DNA of 64,000 bases from NCBI GenBank assembly GCA_030425185.1, contig JAUIAU010000016.1:1-64000 (forward strand), given 5' to 3'. Below the pieces are notes generated by a model. The model did not search any database and was not told where the DNA came from. It was given only the letters and a program-made list of their open reading frames with translations. The stretch is from Alphaproteobacteria bacterium. GTDB lineage: Bacteria; Pseudomonadota; Alphaproteobacteria; Rhodobacterales; Rhodobacteraceae. Positions 9,072 to 18,449 of the stretch are shown piece by piece (the first letter of the stretch is position 1; every line of letters starts with the position of its first letter). The translations under genes and the position numbers were made by a program.

Positions 9072-10264
9072 CAGGTCACGGCTTTCCGGGTGCGGAAGGC
9101 GGGCGTGTCCCAGAGCTGCCCGTCCATGATCCGGGCCAGCACCGACACGGCGCGGTCGATGTCGCCCTCGTCGAGATAGAGCGGCGTGATCCCGAAGCGC
9201 AGGATGTCGGGGGCGCGGAAGTCGCCGATCACGCCCTCCGCGATGAGCGCCTGCATGATCGCATTGCCCTCCGGATGCCGGAAGCTGACCTGGCTGCCGC
9301 GCATCGCGGCGTCGCGCGGCGAGGCCAGCGTCAGCGCCGGGCAGGCGGCCTCGACCCCCGCGATGAAGCGCTCGGAGAGGACAATCGCGCGCGCGCGCAC
9401 GTCGGCCATGCGGACCCCGTCCCAGACATCGAGCGCGGCCTCCAGTGCCGCCATCTGGATCACGGGCGGGGTGCCGACGCGCATCCGCTCGATCCCCTGG
9501 CCGGGCCGGTAGTCGCGGTCGAAGGCGAAGGGCGCGGCATGTCCGAGCCAGCCCTGCAAGACCGGGTCGGCGGTCTCGGCATGCGCGGGCGCGACATAGA
9601 TGAAGGCCGGGCCGCCGGGACCGGAGTTCAGGAACTTGTAGGTGCAGCCGACCGCGAAATCGGCCTGCGCCCCGGTCAGGTCCACCTCGATCGCCCCTGC
9701 GGAATGGGCGAGGTCCCAGATCGCCACCGCGCCCGCGCGATGCGCCGCGGCGGTCAGCGCGGCCATGTCGTGCATCCGCCCGGTGCGGTAGTCGACCTGC
9801 GTCAGCATCAGGGCCGCCACGCTGTCGTCGAGCGCTTCCTCGACCGCCTCGGGGGCCACGACGCGCAACTCGTAGTCGCCGCCCATCAGCCGCAACAGGC
9901 CCTCGGCCATGTAGAGGTCGGTCGGGAAGTTGCCGCTGTCCGACAGCACCACGCGGCGGTCCGGGCGCAGCGCCAGCGCGGCGGCGAGCGCCTGGTAGAC
10001 CTTGATCGACAGCGTGTCGCCGGTGACGACCGTGCCCGCGGGCGCACCGATCAGGCGGCCGATGCGGTCACCGATCCGGGCGGGCTGGGCCATCCACCCG
10101 GCATCGTTCCAGCCGGTGATCAGCTTCGCGCCCCATTCGTCGCGCAGCATCGCGGCCACGCGCGCCTCGGCGGCGACGGGCAGGGGGCCAAGGGAATTGC
10201 CGTCGAGATAGGTGATCCCCTCGGGCAGGTGGAAGGCGGAGCGGGTGCGGGCGAAATCGGTCAT
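9071..10264 (-). CDS. kynU: Kynureninase
   Basis: A 397-residue PLP enzyme that cleaves kynurenine to anthranilate and alanine in tryptophan degradation. Family marks are ITYLDGNSLGPLP near the N terminus, DLAHSAGAIEVDL (PLP-ring aspartate region, about 180), the Schiff-base lysine in GCTYKFLNSGPGGPAFIYV (about 211), and RVGTPPVIQMAALEAAL (about 260). The ATG at 10264 is supported by the conserved MTDFARTRSAFHLPEGITYLDGN start; longer in-frame extension upstream is unconserved. It overlaps the GNAT gene downstream by one base. No other kyn genes are in view. Confidence 0.94.
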   Translation of the reverse strand: MTDFARTRSAFHLPEGITYLDGNSLGPLPVAAEARVAAMLRDEWGAKLITGWNDAGWMAQPARIGDRIGRLIGAPAGTVVTGDTLSIKVYQALAAALALRPDRRVVLSDSGNFPTDLYMAEGLLRLMGGDYELRVVAPEAVEEALDDSVAALMLTQVDYRTGRMHDMAALTAAAHRAGAVAIWDLAHSAGAIEVDLTGAQADFAVGCTYKFLNSGPGGPAFIYVAPAHAETADPVLQGWLGHAAPFAFDRDYRPGQGIERMRVGTPPVIQMAALEAALDVWDGVRMADVRARAIVLSERFIAGVEAACPALTLASPRDAAMRGSQVSFRHPEGNAIMQALIAEGVIGDFRAPDILRFGITPLYLDEGDIDRAVSVLARIMDGQLWDTPAFRTRKAVT

Positions 10265-10360
10265 GGGCTCGTGATGCCACGGCGGCGCGCCGAGCGGAAG
10301 CATCCGCTTGCAGCCGCCGGTGCGCCGGGGCAACGTCGGGCCATGTTCGGTCTGACCTTC

Positions 10361-10398
10361 CGCCAGCTCCTCGACCTGCCGCCAGCTCCTCGACCTGC
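10361..10398 (+). repeat. 19-bp perfect tandem duplication that breaks a reading frame
   Basis: The unit CGCCAGCTCCTCGACCTGC occurs twice head to tail (10361-10379 and 10380-10398). Since 19 is not a multiple of three, the second copy shifts the frame of the gene that would start at ATG 10343. Removing one copy joins ATG 10343 in frame to the conserved body of the methyltransferase-like gene. Confidence 0.9.
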
Positions 10399-10418
10399 CG
10401 CCCCTGTGGCTGGCGCTG

Positions 10419-10823
10419 ATGCTCGTCGCCGCCTGGGCGCAGACGGTCATGCTGCCGGGGCCGAAGTTCGGACCCTGGGCGCGCTTCGCGGGCACCCTCG
10501 TCATCGCGGGCGGGCTGGTGCTGATCGGCCTCGCCTTCGCTGAGTTCCGCCGGGCCGACACCAGCGTCGTGCCGCACCAGGAGCCGCGCGCGATCCTCAC
10601 CAGCGGGATCTACCGGCTCAGCCGCAATCCGATCTACCTCGCGGACCTGCTGCTGCTGGCCGGGTTCTCGCTGCGCTGGTCGGCGTGGCTGGGGCTGATC
10701 CTCGTGCCGGTGCTGGCCATGATCCTGACGCGGCGCTTCATTCTGCCCGAAGAAGACCGCCTGAGGGCAGGGTTCGGCCCGGAATTCGCGCAATGGGCGA
10801 GCCGGACCCGGCGCTGGCTCTGA
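10419..10823 (+). CDS. Isoprenylcysteine carboxyl methyltransferase-like membrane protein (5' end disrupted)
   Basis: A 134-residue membrane protein of the PEMT/ICMT superfamily: hydrophobic helices near 18-35 and 75-100, and the cofactor signature SGIYRLSRNPIYLADLLLLAG (about 64-85). As read, translation can start only at ATG 10419, because the frame is closed by a TGA at 10353 and has no ATG, GTG or TTG in between. No ribosome site precedes 10419. The natural start is probably ATG 10343: if one copy of the 19-bp tandem repeat is removed, residues MFGLTFRQLLDLPPLWLAL lead straight into this product. The gene is thus either truncated, frameshifted, reversibly switched by the repeat, or mis-assembled. 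The natural substrate is unknown. Confidence 0.7.
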   Translation: MLVAAWAQTVMLPGPKFGPWARFAGTLVIAGGLVLIGLAFAEFRRADTSVVPHQEPRAILTSGIYRLSRNPIYLADLLLLAGFSLRWSAWLGLILVPVLAMILTRRFILPEEDRLRAGFGPEFAQWASRTRRWL

Positions 10824-10984
10824 ATCCATCTTTCCGAGTCGCGCGATTTTCGCTAGGCCGCGCAAGATTGTGACGCAGACATGCGGTCAATGGCCGCCTT
10901 CGGACTATCTCCGCCGGATGCTACCAGCGGAGCAGAGGGCGATGCCGCGGCTGCCAACGCGACAATGAGAGAGGGACTGACACG

Positions 10985-12562
10985 GTGAAAATAGGCGCAC
11001 CGAAGGAAATCTTCGAAGGAGAAGCGCGGGTCGCCATGACCCCCGACAGCGCGCTCCAGCTTCAGAAACTGGGCCATACCTGCATCATCGAGACCGGCGC
11101 GGGCAAGCCCGCCGGGTTCGAGGACGCCGCCTACGAGGCCGCGGGGGTGGAGATCGCCAAGACCGCCGCCGCGCTGTGGAAGGCCGCCGACATCGTCGTC
11201 AAGGTCCGCCCGCCGTCGGACACCGAGGTCAAGCGCCTGACGAAGGACAAGACCCTGATCTCGTTCTTCTATCCCGGCTCGAACACCGAGCTGATGGAAC
11301 TGGCCCAGTCGAAGGGCGCCAGCGTCATCGCGATGGACATGGTCCCGCGCATCTCGCGCGCCCAGAAGATGGACGCGCTGTCCTCGATGGCCAACATCGC
11401 GGGCTACCGCGCGGTGATCGAGGCCGGCAACAACTTCGGCCGCTTCTTCACCGGCCAGGTCACCGCCGCGGGCAAGGTCCCGCCGGCCAAGGTGCTGGTG
11501 GTCGGCGCGGGCGTCGCGGGCCTCGCCGCGATCGGCACCTCGACCAGCCTCGGCGCGATCACCTACGCCTTCGACGTGCGGCCGGAAGTGGCCGAGCAGA
11601 TCGAGTCGATGGGTGCCGAGTTCGTCTTCCTCGAGTTCGAGGCGAGCGAGCTGCCCGACGGGGCGGCGACCGGCGGCTATGCCCCGCCCTCCAGCCCCGA
11701 GTTCCAGGCCAAGCAGCTTGCGAAGTTCCGCGAGATCGCCCCGGACATGGACATCGTCATCACCACGGCGCTGATCCCGAACCGGCCCGCGCCGGTGCTC
11801 TGGACCAAGGACATGGTCGAGAGCATGAAGCGCGGCTCGGTGATCGTGGACCTCGCCGCCGAGCGCGGCGGAAACTGCGAACTGACCGTCAGGGACGAGA
11901 AGATCGTCACCGAGAACGGCGTCACCATCGTCGGCTACACCGACTTCCCCAGCCGGATGGCGACCCAGTCCTCGACGCTCTACGCGACCAACATCCGGCA
12001 CATGATCTCGGATCTGACGCCGGAGAAGGACGGCGTCATCAACCACAACATGGACGACGACGTCATCCGGGGCGCGACCATCACCCACGCGGGCGAGATC
12101 ACCTTCCCGCCGCCGCCGCCCAAGGTGCAGGCCATCGCCGCGCAGAAGCCCAAGGAAAAGGCGAAGGAACTGACCCCGGAGGAGAAGCGCGCGCAGGAAG
12201 CGGCCGCCTTCAAGGCCCAGACCCGCAGCCAGGTGACTCTGCTGACCATCGGGGCGGTGCTGCTGCTGGGCGTGGGCCTGATCGCCCCCGCCAGCTTCAT
12301 GCAGCACTTCATCGTCTTCGTGCTGTCGGTCTTCATCGGCTTCCAGGTGATCTGGAACGTGGCGCACTCGCTGCACACGCCGCTGATGGCGGTCACCAAC
12401 GCGATCTCCTCGATCATCATCCTCGGCGCGCTGATCCAGATCGGCTCGTCGTCCCTGCTGATCACCGTGCTCGCCGCGGCGGGCATCCTCATGGCGTCGG
12501 TCAACATCTTCGGCGGCTTCCTCGTGACACGGCGCATGCTCGCCATGTTCCAGAAATCCTAA
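10985..12562 (+). CDS. pntA: NAD(P) transhydrogenase subunit alpha
   Basis: A 525-residue subunit of the proton-translocating transhydrogenase, which uses the proton gradient to reduce NADP+ with NADH. The NAD(H)-binding domain dI occupies about 1-380, with the Rossmann glycine motif [20 protein letters not shown] near 173. A charged linker rich in KPKEKAKE follows. Four membrane helices fill about 415-520 (for example [18 protein letters not shown]). The start is GTG at 10985 after GAGAGAGGG. It is followed by pntB after 13 bp, with AAGGAG between. Confidence 0.96.
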   Translation: MKIGAPKEIFEGEARVAMTPDSALQLQKLGHTCIIETGAGKPAGFEDAAYEAAGVEIAKTAAALWKAADIVVKVRPPSDTEVKRLTKDKTLISFFYPGSNTELMELAQSKGASVIAMDMVPRISRAQKMDALSSMANIAGYRAVIEAGNNFGRFFTGQVTAAGKVPPAKVLVVGAGVAGLAAIGTSTSLGAITYAFDVRPEVAEQIESMGAEFVFLEFEASELPDGAATGGYAPPSSPEFQAKQLAKFREIAPDMDIVITTALIPNRPAPVLWTKDMVESMKRGSVIVDLAAERGGNCELTVRDEKIVTENGVTIVGYTDFPSRMATQSSTLYATNIRHMISDLTPEKDGVINHNMDDDVIRGATITHAGEITFPPPPPKVQAIAAQKPKEKAKELTPEEKRAQEAAAFKAQTRSQVTLLTIGAVLLLGVGLIAPASFMQHFIVFVLSVFIGFQVIWNVAHSLHTPLMAVTNAISSIIILGALIQIGSSSLLITVLAAAGILMASVNIFGGFLVTRRMLAMFQKS

Positions 12563-12575
12563 GGAGCAGGGGATC

Positions 12576-14012
12576 ATGGAATTCGGATTCACGATTGCAG
12601 CCTACGCGGTTGCAGCAGTTCTCTTCATCCTCTCGCTGGGCGGCCTCTCGGGGCAGGAAAGCGCCAAGCGCGCGGTCTGGTACGGCATCGCGGGCATGGC
12701 CATCGCCGTGCTGGCGACGATGTTCGGCCCGGGGCAGGGCCTCTGGGGCGCGTCGGTCATCCTGATCGGCCTCGGCGCGGCGGTGGGCTACCAGCTCGCC
12801 ACGCGCGTGCAGATGACCCAGATGCCCGAGCTGGTGGCGATCATGCACTCGCTCGTCGGCCTCGCGGCGGTCTTCGTCGGCTTCAACGCCGACCTGACGA
12901 TCCTCGCGGTCGAGGCGGCCAAGGCCGCGGGCACCGGGGTCGAGGGTGTCTTCGCCGAGCTCGTCTCGAAGAAGACCCCGGTCGAGATCGGCATCCTTCG
13001 CGTCGAGCTGGTGCTCGGCGTCTGGATCGGCGCGGTGACCTTCACCGGCTCGGTGATCGCCTACGGCAAGCTCGCAGGCAAGGTGAACTCGACCGCCAAG
13101 CAACTGCCGGGCGGGCACATCCTGAACGCCGCGGCCGCCGGGGCCTCGGTCGTGCTGGCGGCGATGTACCTGGGCGGCGCGGGCAGCTGGACGCTGATCG
13201 TGCTGACGCTGCTGGCGCTCTTCATCGGCTACCACCTGATCATGGGCATCGGCGGCGCCGACATGCCGGTCGTGGTCTCGATGCTGAACAGCTATTCCGG
13301 CTGGGCGGCGGCGGCCATCGGCTTCAGCCTCGGCAATGACCTTCTCATCGTGGTCGGCGCGCTGGTCGGCTCGTCCGGTGCGATCCTCAGCTACATCATG
13401 TGCAAGGCGATGAACCGGTCCTTCGTCTCGGTGATCCTCGGCGGCTTCGGCGGCGCGAAGGGCCCGGCGGCCGAGATCGAGGGCGAGCAGGTCGCCATCG
13501 ACGCAGACGGCGTGGCCACCGCGCTGAACGAGGCCGACTCGGTCATCATCGTGCCGGGCTACGGCATGGCGGTGGCACAGGCCCAGCAGTCGGTCAGCGA
13601 ACTGACCCGCAAGCTGCGCGGGCGGGGCAAGGAGGTGCGCTTCGCCATCCACCCCGTCGCCGGCCGCCTGCCGGGGCACATGAACGTGCTCCTGGCCGAG
13701 GCCAAGGTGCCCTACGACATCGTGCTCGAGATGGACGAGATCAACGAGGACTTCCCGAACACGGATGTCGTCATCGTCATCGGCTCGAACGACATCGTGA
13801 ACCCGGCGGCGCAGGAAGACCCGAACTCGCCCATCGCCGGGATGCCGGTGCTGGAAGTGTGGAAGGCGAAACAGGTGTTCGTCTCGAAGCGCGGCCAGGG
13901 CACCGGCTACTCCGGCATCGAGAACCCGCTGTTCTACAAGGAGAACACGCGGATGTTCTACGGCGACGCCAAGGCCTCGGTGGACAGCCTGCTGCCCAAG
14001 ATCGAGGGCTGA
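12576..14012 (+). CDS. pntB: NAD(P) transhydrogenase subunit beta
   Basis: A 478-residue partner of PntA. The N-terminal 270 residues form about eight or nine membrane helices carrying the proton path. The C-terminal dIII domain binds NADP(H), with the motif [14 protein letters not shown] near 325-338, [24 protein letters not shown] (about 350-373) and [28 protein letters not shown] (about 402-430). Start ATG 12576 follows AAGGAG. A GC-rich hairpin plus T-run closes the operon at 14047-14083. The two-gene layout is the alphaproteobacterial form. Confidence 0.96.
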   Translation: MEFGFTIAAYAVAAVLFILSLGGLSGQESAKRAVWYGIAGMAIAVLATMFGPGQGLWGASVILIGLGAAVGYQLATRVQMTQMPELVAIMHSLVGLAAVFVGFNADLTILAVEAAKAAGTGVEGVFAELVSKKTPVEIGILRVELVLGVWIGAVTFTGSVIAYGKLAGKVNSTAKQLPGGHILNAAAAGASVVLAAMYLGGAGSWTLIVLTLLALFIGYHLIMGIGGADMPVVVSMLNSYSGWAAAAIGFSLGNDLLIVVGALVGSSGAILSYIMCKAMNRSFVSVILGGFGGAKGPAAEIEGEQVAIDADGVATALNEADSVIIVPGYGMAVAQAQQSVSELTRKLRGRGKEVRFAIHPVAGRLPGHMNVLLAEAKVPYDIVLEMDEINEDFPNTDVVIVIGSNDIVNPAAQEDPNSPIAGMPVLEVWKAKQVFVSKRGQGTGYSGIENPLFYKENTRMFYGDAKASVDSLLPKIEG

Positions 14013-14046
14013 TCCCCCCGGTCCCCGGACCGGACAGACACACCAG

Positions 14047-14083
14047 CCCCCCGGTGCGCCCGCCGCGCCGGGGGTTTTGTTTT
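14047..14083 (+). terminator. Intrinsic terminator of pntAB
   Basis: Stem CCCCCGG (14048-14054) pairs with CCGGGGG (14068-14074), followed by TTTTGTTTT. It lies 35 bp after the pntB stop. Confidence 0.8.
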
Positions 14084-14161
14084 AGGGGGGTGTCTTCACC
14101 TTTTCTTCAGGCTTCAGGGCCCTGCTGGGGGTCAGAGAAGCCAGAGGAGAGGCCCAGATCC

Positions 14162-14722
14162 TTGAAACCGAACCGGCGCTTGGGGCGCCTTCTGCACCGG
14201 GTCCTTGGGTGGAAACCCGGTTCTGCGCGGGACAGCAACGCGCGCCGGGCCTTCATGCGGGTCTGCCTGCTCTGGTGTGTCGGCTATGGTCTCTGGCTTG
14301 CCGTCGCCGGGGGGCGGATCGAGCCGTCCTATTCCGTCGCAATGTCGCTCGTTGCAGTCGCGCTCGTCGGGTGTTCCCTGCTTGTCTTCGCCCTGATCGT
14401 GTTGCTCATGCCGTTCCGAAGCGCGGAAGGTTTCGTCATCGACGCGCGCCGACTGCTGGCCGACACGGTCATCTCCTCCCTCTTCATGATGATCGTGTTC
14501 TCACTGATCTATCGCAACGTCGGATTGATGGAGGGTGGCCACCACGTGCAGCCGACAGCGCGCGAGGGGCTCTATTTCTCGATCGTCACGTTCTCGACGC
14601 TGGGCTACGGCGACTTCGCACCAAGTCCGTCAGCCCGCCTCATCGCAGCCTCTGAGGCGTTGCTCGGGAACCTACACCTGGGAATGCTGGTTGGATCGAC
14701 CTTCGCCGCCCTGCGTCGCTGA
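14162..14722 (+). CDS. Two-helix potassium-channel-like membrane protein
   Basis: A 186-residue protein with four hydrophobic segments (starting about 35, 65, 105 and 165) and a pore loop with selectivity-filter signature FSTLGYGDFAPS near residue 147, the hallmark of the ion_trans_2 (Kir/KcsA-type) family. No cytoplasmic regulatory domain is present, so it is a minimal channel subunit that would work as a tetramer. TTG at 14162 is chosen because GAGGAGAGG lies 9-12 bases upstream. The alternative ATG at 14255 (155 residues) has no visible ribosome site and would remove a basic N-terminal tail of 31 residues. Ion specificity is inferred from the GYGD filter. Confidence 0.75.
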   Translation: MKPNRRLGRLLHRVLGWKPGSARDSNARRAFMRVCLLWCVGYGLWLAVAGGRIEPSYSVAMSLVAVALVGCSLLVFALIVLLMPFRSAEGFVIDARRLLADTVISSLFMMIVFSLIYRNVGLMEGGHHVQPTAREGLYFSIVTFSTLGYGDFAPSPSARLIAASEALLGNLHLGMLVGSTFAALRR

Positions 14723-14728
14723 GCAGGA

Positions 14729-14824
14729 TCAGATCACGATCAGGCCCACGGTCCCGAGCACGAGAAGCACGACCGCCAGCGGCAGCGTGATCCCCTGCAG
14801 TTTCAGATACAGCCGTGTGCTCAT
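14729..14824 (-). CDS. 31-residue single-helix membrane peptide
   Basis: A short reading frame with excellent initiation signals: AGGAG six bases before the ATG at 14824, and TGA at 14729-14731. The product begins MSTRLYLKLQ and continues with an unbroken hydrophobic stretch (ITLPLAVVLLVLGTVGLIVI) to its end. It is therefore a predicted one-pass membrane peptide with a basic N terminus facing the cytoplasm. It converges on the ion-channel gene (6 bp between stops), so it might modulate that channel or belong to the class of stress-related micropeptides. No family is recognised. The main doubt is its size. Confidence 0.55.
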   Translation of the reverse strand: MSTRLYLKLQGITLPLAVVLLVLGTVGLIVI

Positions 14825-15022
14825 CGTGTTCTCCTGACCCGAATTTAGCATGGCCGGAAACCGTTACCAAGTCCTTGCCCTGGAGGCCAAAGTTTCCGAT
14901 CCGCGTCCGCATACCATCGCACACAGATAACCTGCTGGAATTGCGACGTTTTTCCCGTTTACAGCGGGGCGTGGCCTGCTACCTTGACAGTTAACGCCCC
15001 TGATTGCCCGGAACGCGCGCCC

Positions 15023-16309
15023 ATGTCCGCCATCGAAGACCACCCGCTGCGCTACAAGCTGGCCAATGAATTGCACGCGCGGCCGTTCCCGTCGCTAGTG
15101 GCGCCGTGCCGGGCGGTGTTCCTCGCCGTGAAGCAGGCGCGCAACGCGGTCGGGCGGGACCGCTCGGCAGATCGCGCGCACCTGCTCGACCTGCTGGACC
15201 GTCACGGCACCGCGCACCCGCAGCCGGGTGCCACCCATTTCTTCGGCCAGATCGGCAAGCACCGGCTGAAATGGGAAAGCCACACCGAGTTCGTGACCTA
15301 TACCGTCTTCCTCGACGGTCTGGGCGAGCGGCCCTTCGATCCGAAGGACTTCGACGTCTTCCCCGCCGACTGGCTTGCCAAGGCGCCGGGGGTGCGGATG
15401 ACCAGCGCGCTGATCCGGGTCGAGACGCGGGACGACGATGACGACGCCCTCGCGACCAAGATCGCCGACTGGTTCGTGCCGGAAAGCCTCGCCGTCTCGG
15501 CCGTGCTCGATGACAGCGCCGTGGTCGCGGGCGATTTCCGCATCGATGCCGCCGGGCACACCCGATTTGCGATCTTCGCCCGGCCCGACACCGGCGAGCG
15601 GCGCGTCGGCCGCGTGGTGCAGCGGGTTGCCGAGATCGAGACCTACAAGACGATGTCGATGCTGGGCCTCGCCCGCGCGCGCGAGCTCTCCGGCAAGATG
15701 GGCGAGCTCGACGACGAGTTGTCCGCCCTCGTCTCGTCGCTCAGCAACGAGGAGATGGCGGGTGAAGCGACGCTGCGCGCGCTCCTGTCGATCTCGGCCG
15801 AACTGGAGAAGCTGGTGGCGCAGACCGCGTTCCGCTTCGGCGCGACCGGGGCCTACGAGGCGCTGGTGAACCAGCGGATCGAGGTGATGCGCGAGGAGCG
15901 CTTCAAGGGCCGCCAGACGCTCGCCGAGTTCATGATGCGCCGCTTCGATCCGGCCATGCGCACGGTCAAGGCGACCGAACGGCGGCTGGCGCAACTGGCC
16001 GAACGCGCGATCCGGGCGGGCGACCTACTGCGGACCCGGGTGGACGTGGCACGGCAGGCGCAGAACCAGGAATTGCTGGAAAGCATGGACGCCCGCGCCG
16101 ACCTGCAACTGCGGCTTCAGAAGACGGTCGAAGGGCTGTCGGTGGTGGCGATCAGCTACTACGCCGTCAGCCTCGTCAGCTATCTTGCCTATCCCCTCGC
16201 CGAGCCGCTGGGGCTCAGCAAGGGGCTGTTGATGGCGGTGCTCACTCTGCCGGTTGTAGGGCTCGTCTGGCTGCTGGTTCACCGGCTCCGGAAGGAATTC
16301 GAGAAGTAG
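15023..16309 (+). CDS. DUF3422 family membrane protein
   Basis: A 428-residue protein of the DUF3422 family, which typically opens HPLRYKLANELHARPFPSL. Most of the protein is soluble, with helical or coiled-coil stretches (about 205-360, rich in E, R, L and A). Two membrane helices lie at the C-terminal end (VVAISYYAVSLVSYLAYPL and LLMAVLTLPVVGLVWLLV, about 373-420), giving a membrane-anchored cytosolic body. Function is unknown. The start at 15023 is selected for the conserved N terminus rather than the ATG at 14984. The last 68 bp overlap the 3' end of the convergent YeeE/YedE gene. Confidence 0.88.
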   Translation: MSAIEDHPLRYKLANELHARPFPSLVAPCRAVFLAVKQARNAVGRDRSADRAHLLDLLDRHGTAHPQPGATHFFGQIGKHRLKWESHTEFVTYTVFLDGLGERPFDPKDFDVFPADWLAKAPGVRMTSALIRVETRDDDDDALATKIADWFVPESLAVSAVLDDSAVVAGDFRIDAAGHTRFAIFARPDTGERRVGRVVQRVAEIETYKTMSMLGLARARELSGKMGELDDELSALVSSLSNEEMAGEATLRALLSISAELEKLVAQTAFRFGATGAYEALVNQRIEVMREERFKGRQTLAEFMMRRFDPAMRTVKATERRLAQLAERAIRAGDLLRTRVDVARQAQNQELLESMDARADLQLRLQKTVEGLSVVAISYYAVSLVSYLAYPLAEPLGLSKGLLMAVLTLPVVGLVWLLVHRLRKEFEK

Positions 16310-17327
16310 CGCCCAGCAGGCGGTCGGTCAGAACGCCGCCCGCCGCGATGGCCGCCAGAGCCAGCAGCGCCGCGACCGACAGGGTCGGCACCCCGGCCAG
16401 ACCGGCGCCGACGGTGCAGCCGCCTGCCAGCACGCCGCCCACGCCCATCAGCGCCGCCCCGGTCAGCGAGCGCCCGGTCTGCGCGGGGGTCTCGAAGCTC
16501 TCCCAGCGGAAATCGCGGGCGGCCAGCGCCGCGACCAGCGCCCCCGCCAGCGTGCCGCCGACGAGGCCGGTGCCGAAGCCCGCCGGGATCGACGACGAGG
16601 CGACCGTGAAGAACAGCGTCTCGGCCCAGGGCGACGTGAAAGACAGCGACTCCTGCGCGATCGGGTCGAATTCGTCGAAGAGTACGAAGCCCGTCCCGGC
16701 CCAGCCCAGCGGCACCAGCGCCCCGATCAGCACCGCGCCGAGCACCAGCCCGGCCGAGGGCCGCGCCCGCAGCAGCGGCAGCAGGGCGAGGGCGGCCAGT
16801 CCCAGCGTCCAGACCCACGCCCCGCCGGGCAGGGCCGCGAGGCTGGCGGCGGCGCCGAGGTCCACCGTCCAGCCGCCGAGCGCGGTGCGCAGCGGCGCCA
16901 GAACGCCCTTCAGCGTGGCATGGGCGACGACGGCGAAGACCAGCAGCCCCGCCAGCGCCCGCAGGTTGCCCGAGGCGGTCAGCACCGTCAGCCGCGAGAC
17001 GCAGCCGCGCGCCAGCACCATGCCTGCGCCGAACAGCAGCCCGCCGACGAGGATGGCGGCATAGGGCAGGGCGCTCGCGTGGAAGCGGTGGTCCGCGAAG
17101 CCGGTCAGCCCGGCGCCCACCACGGCTTGCGTGCCGACGAGGGCCACCGCCAGCGCCACCCCCCAGACCGCCAGCGCCTGCGCGCGGTCGGGCCCGGCCA
17201 CGACGCCGCGCCGGAAGCAGAAGCGGGTGCGCTGGGCCAGCGCGCCGAAGAGCGCGCCCAGGCCGAGGCCGAACCAGACCGACGCCTCGCGGGCGGTGGT
17301 CTCGATGAAACCGAGTTCTTCGAACAT
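16242..17327 (-). CDS. YeeE/YedE family (thiosulfate/sulfur-compound) transporter
   Basis: A 361-residue integral membrane protein with about nine hydrophobic helices and the two-fold repeated cysteine/glycine motifs of the family: GMVLARGCVSRL (about 100-111) and GVLAGGCTVGAGLAG (about 297-311). The characterised member TsuA imports thiosulfate, and the cysteines relay the substrate. No TusA or sulfurtransferase gene is adjacent, so the exact sulfur compound is not established. The gene overlaps DUF3422 tail to tail by 68 bp, so both C-terminal coding ends share DNA. Confidence 0.86.
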   Translation of the reverse strand: MFEELGFIETTAREASVWFGLGLGALFGALAQRTRFCFRRGVVAGPDRAQALAVWGVALAVALVGTQAVVGAGLTGFADHRFHASALPYAAILVGGLLFGAGMVLARGCVSRLTVLTASGNLRALAGLLVFAVVAHATLKGVLAPLRTALGGWTVDLGAAASLAALPGGAWVWTLGLAALALLPLLRARPSAGLVLGAVLIGALVPLGWAGTGFVLFDEFDPIAQESLSFTSPWAETLFFTVASSSIPAGFGTGLVGGTLAGALVAALAARDFRWESFETPAQTGRSLTGAALMGVGGVLAGGCTVGAGLAGVPTLSVAALLALAAIAAGGVLTDRLLGATSRIPSGAGEPAARRALQPAE

Positions 17328-17454
17328 GTCTGTCCTCCTGACGGGATCGACCGCGCGTAGCGGGCGGCCCGCAGGAACGCAAACCGCCCGCGCGGGAGGC
17401 TGTCGCGCGGGCGGGGTGAGGATCGGGACAGGGGTCCGGTTCGGGTCGCGGGGC

Positions 17455-17498
17455 GGGAAATCCGTCTGTCCCTCGGCGGGGACGCGGACGGATTTCCC
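17455..17498. terminator. 12-bp inverted repeat between convergent-side genes
   Basis: GGGAAATCCGTC (17455-17466) pairs perfectly with GACGGATTTCCC (17487-17498), loop 20 bp. It lies 19 bp beyond the stop of the leftward permease operon and has no T-run. The likely role is transcript end or stabiliser of the ABC permease mRNA. Confidence 0.5.
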
Positions 17499-17516
17499 TG
17501 ATTTGCAGCCCGGCGC

Positions 17517-18449
17517 TCAGCGCCCCCGGATGCGCGGGTCGAGCGCGTCGCGCAGGCCGTCGCCCATGTAGTTGACGCTGAGCACGGTCAGCGAGATCGC
17601 GACGCCCGGGAAGATCACCCGCTCGGGATACTGCTGCAGGTAGTCCACCCCGTCGAACAGCAGCCGCCCCCAGGTCGGGAAGTCCGGCGGGAAGCCGAGG
17701 CCGAGGAAGGACAGCGCCGACTCGGTGATGATCGCGTTCGCCACCCCCAGCGTGGCCGAGACCATGATCGGGCTCAGCACGTTCGGAAGCACGTGGCGCA
17801 GGATCATCAGCAGCGGCGTAGTGCCGATCGAGCGCGCGGCCAGCACGAACTCGCGCTCCTTCAGCGCCAGCACGTCGCCGCGCACGATCCGCGCCGCCTG
17901 CATCCACGAGGTGATCCCGATCGCGGTCACCATCAGGATGAAGATGCCGCCCTCCGGCCCGAAGGCCCGGTTCAGCGGGTCGCGGAACAGCAGGATGATG
18001 ACCAGCAGCAGCGGCAGCAGCGGCAGCGCGAGGAACAGGTCGGTCAGCCGCATCAGCCAGCCGTCGAGCCGTTTGAAGTACCCAGCCAGCACGCCGATCG
18101 CGGTCCCGAGGATCAGCGAGATCAGCATCGCCGTGATCCCCACCGCCATCGACACCTGCCCGCCCGCCATCATCCGGGCGAGGATGTCGCGGCCGAGCTG
18201 GTCGGTGCCGAACGGGTGGGCGAGGCTCGGCCCCTGGTTGCGCGAGCGGATGTCGATGTAGGTCGGATCGACGTGGTAGATCAGCGGTCCCACGATCACC
18301 AGCAGCAGGATGCCGAAGAACACGACCGCGCCCATCATCGCGCCCTTGTGGCTGCGGAACTGGCGCCAGACATCCGACCAGTAGCTGCGGGACTTCTCCG
18401 GGGCCGTCTGGTTCGACGAATGGACCGGCTCTTGCGAGATGTCAGTCAT
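17517..18449 (-). CDS. Peptide-type ABC transporter permease (DppC/OppC family)
   Basis: A 310-residue inner-membrane permease. An N-terminal OppC_N segment with the first helix (GAMMGAVVFFGILLLVIVGPLIY, about 35-57) is followed by the BPD_transp_1 domain. That domain contains the EAA-type loop (ALKEREFVLAARSIGTTPLLMILRHVLPN, about 192-220), which contacts the ATPase. Its start overlaps the stop of the DppB-like gene by 8 bp. It forms a heterodimer with that protein, fed by the binding protein encoded upstream. Confidence 0.93.
   Translation of the reverse strand: MTDISQEPVHSSNQTAPEKSRSYWSDVWRQFRSHKGAMMGAVVFFGILLLVIVGPLIYHVDPTYIDIRSRNQGPSLAHPFGTDQLGRDILARMMAGGQVSMAVGITAMLISLILGTAIGVLAGYFKRLDGWLMRLTDLFLALPLLPLLLVIILLFRDPLNRAFGPEGGIFILMVTAIGITSWMQAARIVRGDVLALKEREFVLAARSIGTTPLLMILRHVLPNVLSPIMVSATLGVANAIITESALSFLGLGFPPDFPTWGRLLFDGVDYLQQYPERVIFPGVAISLTVLSVNYMGDGLRDALDPRIRGR

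Noticed and set aside
14984-15022. Upstream ATG for the DUF3422 gene
   Set aside because: The added 13 residues are unlike the family start, which begins at HPLRYKLANELHARP just after ATG 15023.
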